A stretch of DNA of 64,000 nucleotides from BRH-c25 sp964447145 (lineage in GTDB: Bacteria; Bacillota; Clostridia; Lutisporales; Lutisporaceae), in the NCBI GenBank assembly GCA_964447145.1, contig CAYURW010000001.1, forward strand, positions 1 through 64,000, given 5' to 3'. Under the pieces are notes generated by a model. The model was given only the letters and a program-made list of their open reading frames with translations, did not search any database and was not told where the DNA came from. Within the stretch, counting starts at the first letter, position 1. The number at the start of each line of letters is the position of its first letter. The translations under genes were made by a program, and so were the position numbers. This document shows positions 43,477 through 51,895 of this stretch, piece by piece.

Positions 43477-44715
43477 CTAATGATATAAGGGGAAGCGGGA
43501 AATCAATGCCCCCGCCTTGTCCCTGCAATCTGAAAGGTTGCCCTCGTCTTCCGGTGAGCATGCCACCCGGTCCATTATGTCTGCAATTTTTTTGACTTCA
43601 TTTTCTTTCAGCCCCCGCTGAGTTATTGACGTAACTCCAATCCTCACTCCACTGGTAATAAGCGGCGATGCGGGATCAAAGGGGATCTGGTTCTTATTGA
43701 CAGTGATGCCTACCCTATCAAGGGCATCTTGGAATAGCTTTCCGCTTATCCCTCTAGGCCTGAGATCGACCATAACAATGTGGTTATCCGTTGTACCGCT
43801 GACAATACGGAATCCCTTGCCTGACAGTTCTTCTGCCAGTGTTTTTGCATTTTTCAGCACTTGCAGCATGATATTCCGGAATTCAGCAGATGTAGCATAT
43901 TTCATCGACCATACCTTGGCCGCCATTGTAGTTAAATGCATAGAACCCAGGGAACCGGGGAAAACCCCTTTATCGATCAGCTTTGCATACTCTTCCCTGC
44001 AAAGTATAAATCCGCTTCTGGGCCCGCAAAATGTCTTGGTCGTTGACGATGTTACAAAATCGGAATAAGGCACAGGACTGGGAATTGCTCCGGCAGCCAC
44101 AAGACCGCTGACATGGGCCATGTCCACCATAAAATAAGCATTGACGGATTTTGCTGTTTTGCCTATTTTTTCATAATCTATCAGCCGTGGATATGAGCTG
44201 CCTCCCGCAATAATTAACCTGGGTCTTATTTCGGCAGCTTTTTTATCCAGCTCGTCATAGTCTATCAGCTCGGTCTCGGGATTTACCCCGTAAAAATTGT
44301 AATCATACACCTTGGAAAGGAAATTCGCCGGGCTTCCGTGGGTCAAATGTCCGCCCTGATCAAGCCTCATGCTCAGGACCTTATCCCCCGGTTTTAGGAT
44401 CGCTGCATAAACCCCGTAGTTGGCTGTTGAGCCGGAGTACACCTGCAAATTTGCGTGGCCGGCTCCAAATAGCCTTTTTGCCCTCTCAATCCCCAGGGCC
44501 TCAAGCCTGTCTGCTTCCCGGGAACCTGCCTGAAAACGGGCTCCAATATATCCCTCCAGGGTTTTGTTTGTAAAAACCGATCCCGACAGCTCCATAACCT
44601 CAATGGGGGCAGTGCTCTCCGATGCAATCATTTCAATATTGTGTTCCTGACGTCTCAATTCATCGGCAACTATCTCATAAACCTCGGGATCTGTAATGCG
44701 GGTATGTTTTAACAT
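43477..44715 (-). CDS. glyA: Serine hydroxymethyltransferase
   Basis: A 412-residue PLP enzyme that exchanges serine and tetrahydrofolate for glycine and 5,10-methylene-tetrahydrofolate, the main one-carbon source. The family order is intact: HNIEMIASES near the N terminus, YVG-like 'YIGARFQAGSREADRLE', 'GGHLTHGSPANF', MVDMAHVSGL with the PLP-stacking His, and the PLP lysine in TSSTTKTFCGPRSG. The start at 44715 follows GGGGAGG by 8 bases; 26 codons of open frame upstream are discarded. Length is normal. The gene appears monocistronic, with a possible promoter at 44821-44851. Confidence 0.95.
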   Translation of the reverse strand: MLKHTRITDPEVYEIVADELRRQEHNIEMIASESTAPIEVMELSGSVFTNKTLEGYIGARFQAGSREADRLEALGIERAKRLFGAGHANLQVYSGSTANYGVYAAILKPGDKVLSMRLDQGGHLTHGSPANFLSKVYDYNFYGVNPETELIDYDELDKKAAEIRPRLIIAGGSSYPRLIDYEKIGKTAKSVNAYFMVDMAHVSGLVAAGAIPSPVPYSDFVTSSTTKTFCGPRSGFILCREEYAKLIDKGVFPGSLGSMHLTTMAAKVWSMKYATSAEFRNIMLQVLKNAKTLAEELSGKGFRIVSGTTDNHIVMVDLRPRGISGKLFQDALDRVGITVNKNQIPFDPASPLITSGVRIGVTSITQRGLKENEVKKIADIMDRVACSPEDEGNLSDCRDKAGALISRFPLYH

Positions 44716-44820
44716 TCTTCTATCCTCCCCTTCCTGTTTCCAAGATGCGCCCTTTTGCATGCCTGCAGTTCTCCAGATATTACCCGTGCACATCCAGGGC
44801 TTTTGACATGTCCTTCATTT

Positions 44821-44851
44821 ATTATACATGAAAGCGCTTGAGAATTGACAA
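44821..44851 (-). promoter_or_regulatory. Possible glyA promoter with a cre-like site
   Basis: On the minus strand TTGTCA (44846-44851), a 19-nt spacer and TATAAT (44821-44826). The spacer holds TGAAAGCGCTTGAG (+ strand 44829-44842), which agrees with the CcpA cre consensus TGWAAGCGNTTWCA at 11 of 14 positions. The long spacer lowers confidence. Confidence 0.4.
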
Positions 44852-44938
44852 CAACTTCAAATCTTCAGTGTTATCCCGGGCACATCTTTCATATACTAAT
44901 GAAAGAAATATATTTACAATATCAAAGAAGCAATTCAT

Positions 44939-44988
44939 CCCCCACCTGCACCCTCACTTCGTGGGTAAGGCAGGCTAAAAGGTGGGGG
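44939..44988 (+). other. Strong hairpin in the glyA/coiled-coil intergenic region
   Basis: Arms CCCCCACCT (44939-44947) and AGGTGGGGG (44980-44988), with an inner ACCC-TCAC-TTC-GTG-GGT stem, then TCTTATTG. It precedes the promoter at 45027. It may be the end of a small RNA, an attenuator or the subterminal hairpin of a lost insertion element. The rest of 44716-45101 holds only the two promoters described. Confidence 0.5.
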
Positions 44989-45026
44989 TCTTATTGCCAA
45001 AGCTATATTAAATATAATGATAATTC

Positions 45027-45054
45027 TTGAACTCCGGCAGGATATTACTAAAAT
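45027..45054 (+). promoter_or_regulatory. Promoter of the coiled-coil protein gene
   Basis: TTGAAC (45027-45032), a 16-nt spacer and TAAAAT (45049-45054), about 47 bases before the ATG at 45102. Confidence 0.45.
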
Positions 45055-45101
45055 TTAGCGAAATTAACTATTAATGAATTCAAATTGAAGGAGGATGAAA
45101 T

Positions 45102-45386
45102 ATGAGTTTCTTAAAGAATCTATCAGAAAAAGCAGTCAACACTGCAAAAATCGTCGGCAACAAATCTCAGGAAATGGTTGAAGTAGGCAAACTGAAACTC
45201 CGCATTTCCCAGCTCGAAACCGAAATCAAAAAAATGAAATTTGACATGGGAGACATGGTATACGATGCCTTCTCCAAAGATACCGAATTCCCTGCCGAAG
45301 AGGTGTCAAAGCTTGGGGGAGAAATATCCGCAAAGTATGCCGAAATAGAAGAAACCAAGGTAAAAATACAAGAAGTACAGGAATAG
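45102..45386 (+). CDS. Small coiled-coil protein
   Basis: A 94-residue hydrophilic protein. 'MSFLKNLSEKAVNTAKIVGNKSQEMVEVGKLKLRISQLETEIKKMKFDMGDMVY' resembles the N-terminal helical part of clostridial 'zinc-ribbon domain' proteins, which usually end in a CxxC ribbon; here no cysteine is present and the protein stops after a second helix. Heptad-like spacing of Leu/Ile/Met predicts a coiled coil. AAGGAGG lies 7 bases before the ATG. It has its own promoter and a strong terminator, so it is a real monocistronic gene of unknown role. Confidence 0.75.
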   Translation: MSFLKNLSEKAVNTAKIVGNKSQEMVEVGKLKLRISQLETEIKKMKFDMGDMVYDAFSKDTEFPAEEVSKLGGEISAKYAEIEETKVKIQEVQE

Positions 45387-45422
45387 CATCATACTGTATT
45401 TGACAGCATATCATCCTATAAC

Positions 45423-45456
45423 AAACAGCAGCGTTAAAGCTTTTTCGCTGCTGTTT
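45423..45456 (+). terminator. Terminator of the coiled-coil protein gene
   Basis: An 11-bp perfect stem AAACAGCAGCG/CGCTGCTGTTT with a 12-nt loop, followed by AATTTATAT. Confidence 0.8.
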
Positions 45457-45469
45457 AATTTATATATGT

Positions 45470-45525
45470 AAGGCAGCTTGCCGTACTTGCCGCCCGTGGG
45501 CCTTTCCTGAAAGAAGTTCTGGCGC
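45470..45525 (+). repeat. 56-base dispersed repeat, copy 2
   Basis: The partner of 22569-22624: identical ends (AAGGCAGCTTGCCG and TTCTGGCGC), equal length, about 70% identity. It lies between the terminator of the coiled-coil gene and the end of nagB. Confidence 0.6.
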
Positions 45526-45536
45526 TGGAAGTTAAA

Positions 45537-46268
45537 TCAATATATTTTACAGGCTGCGTCTTCACTGACCACAATTATTACATTGCTGTGAATGTGAAGA
45601 AATGAAGCAGGGACCCTTGTGCTTATTTTGCTGTCCTTTAGAAGTCTGCCCATTATTTCAGCCTTGCCTTCGCCGTTTGCTAGAAGGAGTATTTTTTTTG
45701 CCGTCAAAATGCCTTCAAAGCCCATTGTAACTGCTTTTTTTGGAACCATATCATAATTATCAAAAAATCTTGAATTTGCTTCGATTGTCTTTTCTGTAAG
45801 ATCTGTAAGGTGAGTCTTTGCTTCCATTTCTTCCCCCGGCTCATTAAAGCCTATATGCCCGTTATGACCGATGCCTAGGATCATAAGATCAATTCCCCCA
45901 AACTTCCTGATCTTATTGTCATACTCTTCGCATACCTTGTTTATGTCATTACTGATCACATCCGGTATATTGATATTCTCAGGTTTGATGTTAACATGAT
46001 CAAAGAAATTCCGGTGCATATAGTAATGATAACTCTGCTCGTTATCATAAGAAATGCCATAATACTCGTCAAGATTGAATGTTGTAATGCCGGAGAAATC
46101 CATACCCTCCTCCTTATGCATCCGGATCAGCTCCCTGTACATTCCCACGGGAGTGCTGCCGGTAGGCAGTCCCAGAATGGCATTTGGTTTTTTAATTATT
46201 TCCTCCTTGACTATATCCGCCGCTACCCTGCTTAATTCTTCATAATCTCTTTTTATTATCAGTTTCAA
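45537..46268 (-). CDS. nagB: Glucosamine-6-phosphate deaminase
   Basis: A 243-residue enzyme converting glucosamine-6-phosphate to fructose-6-phosphate and ammonia. Visible motifs are GLPTGSTPVGMY (phosphate binding), TFNLDEYYG (catalytic Asp and Glu) and GIGHNGHIGFNEPG (catalytic His). The length matches the short bacterial NagB without the allosteric extension. The start is a TTG at 46268 with AAGGAGGG 7 bases upstream; the open frame continues 13 codons further without a site. No nagA or nagE is next to it. Confidence 0.94.
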   Translation of the reverse strand: MKLIIKRDYEELSRVAADIVKEEIIKKPNAILGLPTGSTPVGMYRELIRMHKEEGMDFSGITTFNLDEYYGISYDNEQSYHYYMHRNFFDHVNIKPENINIPDVISNDINKVCEEYDNKIRKFGGIDLMILGIGHNGHIGFNEPGEEMEAKTHLTDLTEKTIEANSRFFDNYDMVPKKAVTMGFEGILTAKKILLLANGEGKAEIMGRLLKDSKISTRVPASFLHIHSNVIIVVSEDAACKIY

Positions 46269-46284
46269 AGTCCACCCTCCTTGC

Positions 46285-46356
46285 AGATTGGCTGAGTTTT
46301 GTACCAATCTAAATGCAATTATATTGTATCATATATTTACAGTTAATGTTATTCAA
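46285..46356 (-). promoter_or_regulatory. nagB promoter and leader dyad
   Basis: On the minus strand TTGAAT (46351-46356), a 17-nt spacer and TATGAT (46328-46333). Just downstream, AGATTGG/CCAATCT (46304-46310/46285-46291) forms a dyad before the ribosome site; ATTGGTAC resembles half of a NagR/GntR-type site. Confidence 0.5.
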
Positions 46357-46453
46357 CACCAAAAAAAGTTGCTGTCAAGCAAATAAATGAAAATTATACT
46401 CTAAGGCAAAAAACATCTGTAAAGAGATTTCCTCCAAAATGGACACAAAATGA

Positions 46454-46726
46454 AGGTGGTTTACTCTGCAATCAAAGTAAACCACCTCAAGAAATTTGCT
46501 CTAATTCAACTGAGTCACTATTTGAATCTACCAAACGTTAATTACCTCATTCCTTTGTCAAACCGAAATTTACCGAACAAACTCTAAACCAATCTTACTA
46601 ACCTCTTGAACTACATCAGAAAACTAAAAACCAAACGAATCTTAATCTACCAGGAAAGTTACATATTAGTTGAATTAGAGCCTGTAAGAAAAGGATACGG
46701 AACATGTTGGGATATTTCCTTTTCTT
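46454..46726. other. Structured intergenic region without a gene
   Basis: Within the 541 bases 46269-46809 lie: a 12-bp hairpin (AGGTGGTTTACT, 46454-46465/46476-46487); 14-bp inverted repeats (GCTCTAATTCAACT, 46498-46511/46668-46681) enclosing 156 bases that are very G-poor on the + strand; and a 10-bp hairpin (46686-46695/46717-46726). No open frame fits. It could be a structured RNA or the remains of a transposon end. Confidence 0.55.
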
Positions 46727-46809
46727 AATTATAGTATACCACAAAAATACTATAATACAACATAATTTACTGAATATTTAATTTATTTTGTGCTCCAATT
46801 TTTGACATT

Positions 46810-48192
46810 CTATTTCATCGGCTTCAGCTTTGCTGTAAAGTGTCTCAGGACTTTTGGTTCATAATCAAATTCAAGGCCCTTCAGTCCGCTTAATTTGTCT
46901 TTCAGTGATATCAGCGAATCGGCAATATAATCCATATGGCTGTTGGTATAAACCCTTCTCGGTATAGTTAGCCTCATCAGCTCCAGCGGAGACTCAAGCT
47001 GCTCACCGGTAACTCCATCCCTTCCGAGCAGGAATGACCCTATCTCGACCGCCCTTATTCCGGACTCAATGTATAGCGCATTGGTAAGAACCTGGGCCGG
47101 GAATTGATAATAAGGTATATGGGGCAGCATTTTTTTGGCATCTACAAATACCGCATGGCCCCCGGTCGGATATTGGATAGGGATACCGCCTTCCATAAGC
47201 CTGCTGCCAAGATATTCTACCTGAGATATCCTGTAATGGAGGTAGGCTTCATCCACTCCTTCCCTCAGCCCCCTTGCCAGGGCTTCCATATCTCTTCCTG
47301 AGAGGCCGCCGTATGATACAAAGCCTTCATAGGGTATCAATGTTGTCTTCACAGCTGTCAGCAGATCTTCGTCTTCCTTTATCCCAATGAGCCCTCCCAT
47401 GTTGACTATTGCATCCTTTTTTGCGCTCATTGTAAAACCTTCTGCATAAGAGAACATTTCTTTGACTATGTCTATTATGCTCTTGTCCTGATAACCCTTT
47501 TCCCTGCGTTTAATGAAATAAGCATTCTCTGCATATCTTGCTGCGTCTATGAACAGCCTGATACCATATTTTTTGGCAATACCGGAAACACTCTTTATGT
47601 TTTCCATTGACACGGGCTGTCCTCCGCAGCTGTTGCAGGTAATCGTAATGTTTATAAATGCTATATCATCTCTGTCATGGGTCTTGATAAAGTCCTCCAA
47701 TTTCCCAAGGTCAAAGTTTCCTTTCCAATCATAAGGCTCTGTAGTGTTAAATGCTTTTTCCGTCACAAAGTTCAGAGGCCTTCCTCCGTTCAGTTCAATA
47801 TGTGCCATTGTGGTGTCAAAGTGCATGTTTCCAAGGACATACTGCCCCTTCTTCTTTATAAGGTTTGAAAACAGGACTTTTTCTGCACCTCTGCCCTGAT
47901 GTACCGGTACAAAGTAAGGATAGTCAAATATGTCCTTTACCGATTCCTGAAGATTATAGAAGTTCCTGCTGCCTGCGTAGGATTCATCTCCAAGCATTAT
48001 TCCGGCCCATTGATAGTCGCTCATTGCCCCGGTGCCGCTGTCAGTTAATAAATCGATGTATACATATTCGGCCTTTAATGCAAAGGGATTGTAGCCCGCT
48101 TCTATCAGGGCCTTTTCACGCTCTTCCCTGCTGATCATTTTTATCGGTTCCACCATCTTGATCCTGAATGGTTCAGCTACGGCTTTATACAT
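46810..48192 (-). CDS. tnaA: Tryptophanase
   Basis: A 460-residue PLP beta-eliminating lyase splitting tryptophan to indole, pyruvate and ammonia. It was checked against the sister enzyme tyrosine phenol-lyase: here 'GIRAVEIGSFLLGRD' has Ile where tyrosine phenol-lyase has its substrate-binding Arg (SMERG), and the C terminus is YEPKVLRHFTAKL with the tryptophanase His where tyrosine phenol-lyase has Phe (LRFFTA). The PLP lysine lies in MSAKKDA. The N terminus AEPFRIKMVEPIK is standard. AAGGGGG lies 7 bases before the ATG. No tnaC-like leader is seen; control appears to be by sigma-54 (48232-48249) and the PAS activator encoded just upstream. Confidence 0.93.
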   Translation of the reverse strand: MYKAVAEPFRIKMVEPIKMISREEREKALIEAGYNPFALKAEYVYIDLLTDSGTGAMSDYQWAGIMLGDESYAGSRNFYNLQESVKDIFDYPYFVPVHQGRGAEKVLFSNLIKKKGQYVLGNMHFDTTMAHIELNGGRPLNFVTEKAFNTTEPYDWKGNFDLGKLEDFIKTHDRDDIAFINITITCNSCGGQPVSMENIKSVSGIAKKYGIRLFIDAARYAENAYFIKRREKGYQDKSIIDIVKEMFSYAEGFTMSAKKDAIVNMGGLIGIKEDEDLLTAVKTTLIPYEGFVSYGGLSGRDMEALARGLREGVDEAYLHYRISQVEYLGSRLMEGGIPIQYPTGGHAVFVDAKKMLPHIPYYQFPAQVLTNALYIESGIRAVEIGSFLLGRDGVTGEQLESPLELMRLTIPRRVYTNSHMDYIADSLISLKDKLSGLKGLEFDYEPKVLRHFTAKLKPMK

Positions 48193-48231
48193 TGAAATTC
48201 CCCCTTAATCTAAATTTGGCATAAATATTAT

Positions 48232-48249
48232 AAGCAATATATATGCCAA
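48232..48249 (-). promoter_or_regulatory. Sigma-54 promoter of tnaA
   Basis: The minus strand reads TTGGCATATATATTGCTT: TGGCA (-24) and TTGC (-12) with exactly 6 bases between, as in the sigma-54 consensus. The transcript would start near 48222, about 30 bases before the ATG. Confidence 0.82.
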
Positions 48250-48357
48250 CCCTCTCATATTCAAAATGAACATTTCGATTTCTACAAAGCATTGTATATG
48301 CGGGTTTGCCGCCCCTGCCTACTAATAGTTCACAGGCGGGGTCGATCTCAAAAAAAA

Positions 48358-48410
48358 TGTGTCTCATAACGATACATAAAACAAGACTCGATGTATCATT
48401 ATAAGACACA
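48358..48410. promoter_or_regulatory. Upstream dyad, likely enhancer of the sigma-54 activator
   Basis: Two 20-bp arms (48358-48377 and 48391-48410) in inverted order, 18 of 20 positions pairing, separated by 13 bases. Each arm contains TGTGTCT-ATAA-GATACAT. The dyad lies about 110 bp upstream of the -24 box, the usual range for an enhancer-binding protein. Confidence 0.7.
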
Positions 48411-48462
48411 TATTTCAAATGCACTGTCCGTTGCTGCAGCCCGAAAGGCACAAAACCAATGC

Positions 48463-49833
48463 TTATTCAATATCAGTGTCCCTGCCGATCCCGCATTCCC
48501 TCATTTTTCTGTACAAGGTAGCTCTTGATATTCCCAGGCTTTCTGCTGCCTTTCTTTTTTGAGGGTATACTAATAAAGCTTTTTTTAGAAGAATTTTCTC
48601 CATTTGTTTAAGGGTCAGCCATTCCTGACCTTCACCAATATTCAAACCATATTTTTTTGTGTATTTGTCAATTAATTCAGGCAGATCCTTTGCATCTATT
48701 ACTCCGTCTTCATCCATAACTATGCACCTTTCCAAAATGTTCCCGAGCTCACGTATATTACCCGGATAATCGTAGCTTAGAAGCATTTTAAGTGCATCGG
48801 GGGCAACCCTGGGGCATTTGATGCCCATGTCCCCTGACAGTTTTTCCAGAAAGAATTTAATGAAAAGGTGTATGTCTTCTTTTCTTTCTCTAAGAGACGG
48901 GACATTGATCTGTATTACGTTGAGGCGGTAATACAAATCTTCCCTGAAAGTCTTTTCCTCAACCATTTTTTCTAAGGGCCGGTTGGTAGCGGCAATGACC
49001 CTAACCTCCAGCCTTGTTCTGCTGCTACCTCCAAGCCTCTGCACTGCTTTATCCTGAAGGACCCTAAGGAACTTTACCTGTATAGATAAAGGAAGATCCC
49101 CTATTTCATCGAGAAATATGGTGCCCCCGTTGGCCTGTTCAAAAAGCCCCGCTCTTCCGCGGCTGCTGGCCCCTGTAAACGCCCCCGCTTCATAGCCGAA
49201 AAGCTCACTTTCCAAAAGTGTCTCGGGTATGGCGGCGCAATTAACAGCGACAAAGGGATTTTTACTTCCGCATCCGCTGTTGTGAATAAATCGTGCCAGG
49301 ACCTCCTTGCCCGTTCCGCTCTCCCCGGTTATAAGCACATTTGAATTGATGGCTGAGGCTTTCTGAGCAATAAAAAATACCTTTTTAATCAGGGGGCTCC
49401 TTCCGGTGACAAACTCGTCACTTTCCCAAATCCCGTAAAGCTGCTTCGAAAGGCGACTTATCCGGGCTTCAGCCTGTTTCAGCTTATTATTCAACGCCTC
49501 TATTTCAGTAATATCCATAAATACAGATATACACCCTATAATCTCTGCCCCGTCAAAAATAGGCACTATGTTAGAAATAATGTACTTGCTTCCTACCAGT
49601 GTTTTTGTCCTAAGCTTCTCTTTCCCGGTTCTTATTACCTCTGCCATTGAAGACATAGGAACAACGTCTTCTATTTTCTTACCAAGTATATTATTGTTGT
49701 CAAGCCCGGTGATCCTTTGGTTGGCATCGTTTGCATAGATGACCCTGTATTCGCTGTCTGCAATGACGACCCCTTCATATATATGATCCAATACCAGTTC
49801 AACCTTAGAAATGATCTGTTTGAGCTTGCTCAT
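48463..49833 (-). CDS. PAS-domain sigma-54-dependent transcription activator
   Basis: A 456-residue enhancer-binding protein. A PAS domain (about 12-112) should sense a ligand. The AAA+ domain (about 145-380) has Walker A GESGTGKE (170-177), the sigma-54-contacting GAFTGA loop (217-222) and Walker B GGTIFLDEIGDL. A Fis-type helix-turn-helix ends the protein (KRKAAESLGISRATLYRKMRECGI). The start at 49833 follows GAGAGG by 5 bases; 48 upstream codons are discarded. TyrR-like activators with this layout control aromatic amino acid catabolism. Its position before tnaA, and the sigma-54 site plus dyad there, make tnaA the obvious target. Confidence 0.92.
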   Translation of the reverse strand: MSKLKQIISKVELVLDHIYEGVVIADSEYRVIYANDANQRITGLDNNNILGKKIEDVVPMSSMAEVIRTGKEKLRTKTLVGSKYIISNIVPIFDGAEIIGCISVFMDITEIEALNNKLKQAEARISRLSKQLYGIWESDEFVTGRSPLIKKVFFIAQKASAINSNVLITGESGTGKEVLARFIHNSGCGSKNPFVAVNCAAIPETLLESELFGYEAGAFTGASSRGRAGLFEQANGGTIFLDEIGDLPLSIQVKFLRVLQDKAVQRLGGSSRTRLEVRVIAATNRPLEKMVEEKTFREDLYYRLNVIQINVPSLRERKEDIHLFIKFFLEKLSGDMGIKCPRVAPDALKMLLSYDYPGNIRELGNILERCIVMDEDGVIDAKDLPELIDKYTKKYGLNIGEGQEWLTLKQMEKILLKKALLVYPQKRKAAESLGISRATLYRKMRECGIGRDTDIE

Positions 49834-50007
49834 AAAAACCTCTCCCCGCAACAGTTTGGTCCTTGCACCTCCGAACCCTTTACCCATTATCTTAATAGTT
49901 TGACAAAGCAGCGGCATATTCCTTTTTTTAGTGGAATTAAGTTTAAACGATTCGGTTTGTGCAATCCTTGTCGTCAAAGATACAATTCATATTGATGTAA
50001 CAGAAAT

Positions 50008-50025
50008 GCCGGGCATTAACCCGGC
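50008..50025 (-). terminator. Possible terminator after the aminotransferase gene
   Basis: GCCGGG-TTAATG-CCCGGC on the minus strand, 20 bases after the stop, then ATTTCTGTTA. Compact, with an imperfect T tract. Confidence 0.5.
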
Positions 50026-50044
50026 ACTTCTCAATATTATTTCA

Positions 50045-51232
50045 TTAACCTTTAATCTGCTCTATTATCTTCTTAAATATCGGCAAAGACCTCTTTATCA
50101 TTTCATGGTCCACACAGTAGGAAATCCTTACATAAGTATCACAGCCAAAGTCATTCCCGGGAACGATGAGCAAATCGTTTTGCTTTGCTATGTCCGAAAA
50201 TGCCTTTGCATCACCATTAGGTGCCTCAACGAATAGATAAAAAGCCCCGTAAGGTTTTGCGCAGTTATAGCCCATATCAATAAGAGCATTGTATATAAGG
50301 TCGCGATTTTTTATATATGGCTCCAGGTTAGGCACTACGTCCGCACAGCGTGTAATGACATGCTGCATCAGGGATGGAGCACATACATAGCCAAGGATCC
50401 GGGCGGAGCCTGCAATGGCATTGTATACATCATCATGGTCTTCCACGCTTCCCGGAACCAATGCGTATCCTATACGCTCACCCGGTAGAGACAGCGATTT
50501 GCTGTAAGAATAGCAGATGATAGTATTAGGATAGTAATGGGGAATAAACGGTACTTCACCTTCATATACCAATTCGCGGTATGGTTCATCGCTTATTATG
50601 AATATCGGGTGGCCTGCCCCTTCAGATTTTTTCTTTAGCAGGGCCGCAAGCTTCTTTATTGTCTCCTCGGTATAAATCACACCGGACGGGTTATTTGGAG
50701 AGTTAATGATGACTCCCTGAGTATTGGCATTGATACTCTTCTCAAGTGTATCAAAGTCAATCTGAAACGCGGGGATATCTGCCGGTATAACCGTAAGCCT
50801 TGCATTTGCTGTTGTTGCAAAACAAGAATATTCTGTGAAGAAGGGCGCAAAAGCAATGAATTCAGTTTTTTCATTGATGGTCAATGCACGAAACACAGAA
50901 GTTAGCGCTGCTGCAGCACCCGCCGTCATATAAAGATCTGAAAATTTGTAATCTGTGCCGAAACGCTTATTCAGGTTGTTGGCAATGGCAGTCCTTGTCT
51001 CATTGCTTCCCGGACCACTGGTGTAGCTGTGGATGGCCTTCGAGGGCAATTCATTTACAATGTTCCGGATAGCCTCATTGACTTCCTCCGGGGCAGGAAC
51101 ACTTGGATTGCCAAGGCTGAAATCATATACGTTTTTTTCACCCACAATAGCCGCCCTCTGTTTCCCATACTCAAACAGTTCGCGGATACAGGAACGGACT
51201 GTCCCATAACGAAGCATCTCTCTAGAAACCAT
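50045..51232 (-). CDS. Class I/II pyridoxal-phosphate aminotransferase
   Basis: A 395-residue fold-type I aminotransferase. Motifs are 'YDFSLGNPSVPAPEEV' at the N terminus, SPNNPSGVIY with the cofactor-binding Asn, IISDEPYREL with Asp and Tyr, the Schiff-base lysine in CYSYSKSLSLPGERIGY, and YVRISYC with the carboxylate-binding Arg. These fit aspartate/aromatic aminotransferases of subgroup I-gamma. GGAGG lies 7 bases before the ATG. Next to tnaA and its activator it probably transaminates aromatic amino acids in a fermentative pathway; the exact substrate is not determined. Confidence 0.87.
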   Translation of the reverse strand: MVSREMLRYGTVRSCIRELFEYGKQRAAIVGEKNVYDFSLGNPSVPAPEEVNEAIRNIVNELPSKAIHSYTSGPGSNETRTAIANNLNKRFGTDYKFSDLYMTAGAAAALTSVFRALTINEKTEFIAFAPFFTEYSCFATTANARLTVIPADIPAFQIDFDTLEKSINANTQGVIINSPNNPSGVIYTEETIKKLAALLKKKSEGAGHPIFIISDEPYRELVYEGEVPFIPHYYPNTIICYSYSKSLSLPGERIGYALVPGSVEDHDDVYNAIAGSARILGYVCAPSLMQHVITRCADVVPNLEPYIKNRDLIYNALIDMGYNCAKPYGAFYLFVEAPNGDAKAFSDIAKQNDLLIVPGNDFGCDTYVRISYCVDHEMIKRSLPIFKKIIEQIKG

Positions 51233-51290
51233 TTTGAACCTCCAAAATAATTTTTATATCTGGCCTGAATAAAGGCCTGATATTCGAAGT

Positions 51291-51374
51291 ATGAAAGTTA
51301 TATTGAATGCGCTAAAGTATATACAACTTGAAATGCTGAACTATATGTGCAAATTCAATGAAGTTGTTGAATAA
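51291..51374 (+). pseudogene. Coding-like fragment, second copy
   Basis: A 27-codon frame beginning MKVILNALKYIQLEML and ending in TAA. It matches the fragment at 17332-17437 at DNA and peptide level over about 20 residues. No good ribosome site. The rest of the 386-base gap (51233-51618) is A/T-rich with no further gene. Confidence 0.4.
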
Positions 51375-51618
51375 TGATCGATTGAATTAGAACATTTATT
51401 TCTCCATCAAAAAATATTTGATGCCTTACAATTTTTTATTATTCTATTATAATCATAACCCACAGCCGGGCTTAAGTAAATATATAAATATGCGGTCGCC
51501 TTCCTATTTACATATCCATTAATGCAGCCTTAAGGCATTTCCTGCATGACAAAGCAAAAAATGCTTAACATATTTATCTGTCAAATGAAAAAAATATCAC
51601 TGGGAAGGAGTGGTGCAA

Positions 51619-51837
51619 GTGACAGTTCAAAGCGACATAAAAAAAGCTATAGCAGCAGCTGAAGCAGCAAAAGGAACTTATTCCATGGCGGCTGAAGCCA
51701 CAGAAGACCAAACGGCAAAGCAGAAATATCTGCAAATGAAAACAGAAATGGATGGTCATATAATGTTCCTGAATAATCGTTTAAGTTACCTGGATTGCAA
51801 TAATAGCCTTAATCAGCAGCAGCAGCAACAGCAATAA
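51619..51837 (+). CDS. DUF1657 protein, probably spore-related
   Basis: A 72-residue protein read from the GTG at 51619, which lies 9 bases after GGAAGGAG; two GTG codons further upstream are too close to that site. The helical pattern 'MTVQSDIKKAIAAAEAAKGTYSMAAEATEDQTAKQKYLQMKTEMD' fits DUF1657, whose members accompany spoVA-type operons in spore formers. The C terminus is a run of seven glutamines encoded by CAG/CAA. A GC-rich hairpin (51843-51858) follows the stop. The rest of the usual spoVA neighbours is missing here. Confidence 0.72.
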   Translation: MTVQSDIKKAIAAAEAAKGTYSMAAEATEDQTAKQKYLQMKTEMDGHIMFLNNRLSYLDCNNSLNQQQQQQQ

Positions 51838-51895
51838 TAGAGGCGGGTCAACCCCGCCTTGATGAAGGACCAACATATGCAAATGCCTAATCTTG

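Noticed and set aside
46810..48192. Tyrosine phenol-lyase
   Set aside because: Ile replaces the TPL Arg in the GIRAVEIG motif and the C-terminal RHFTA carries the tryptophanase His.
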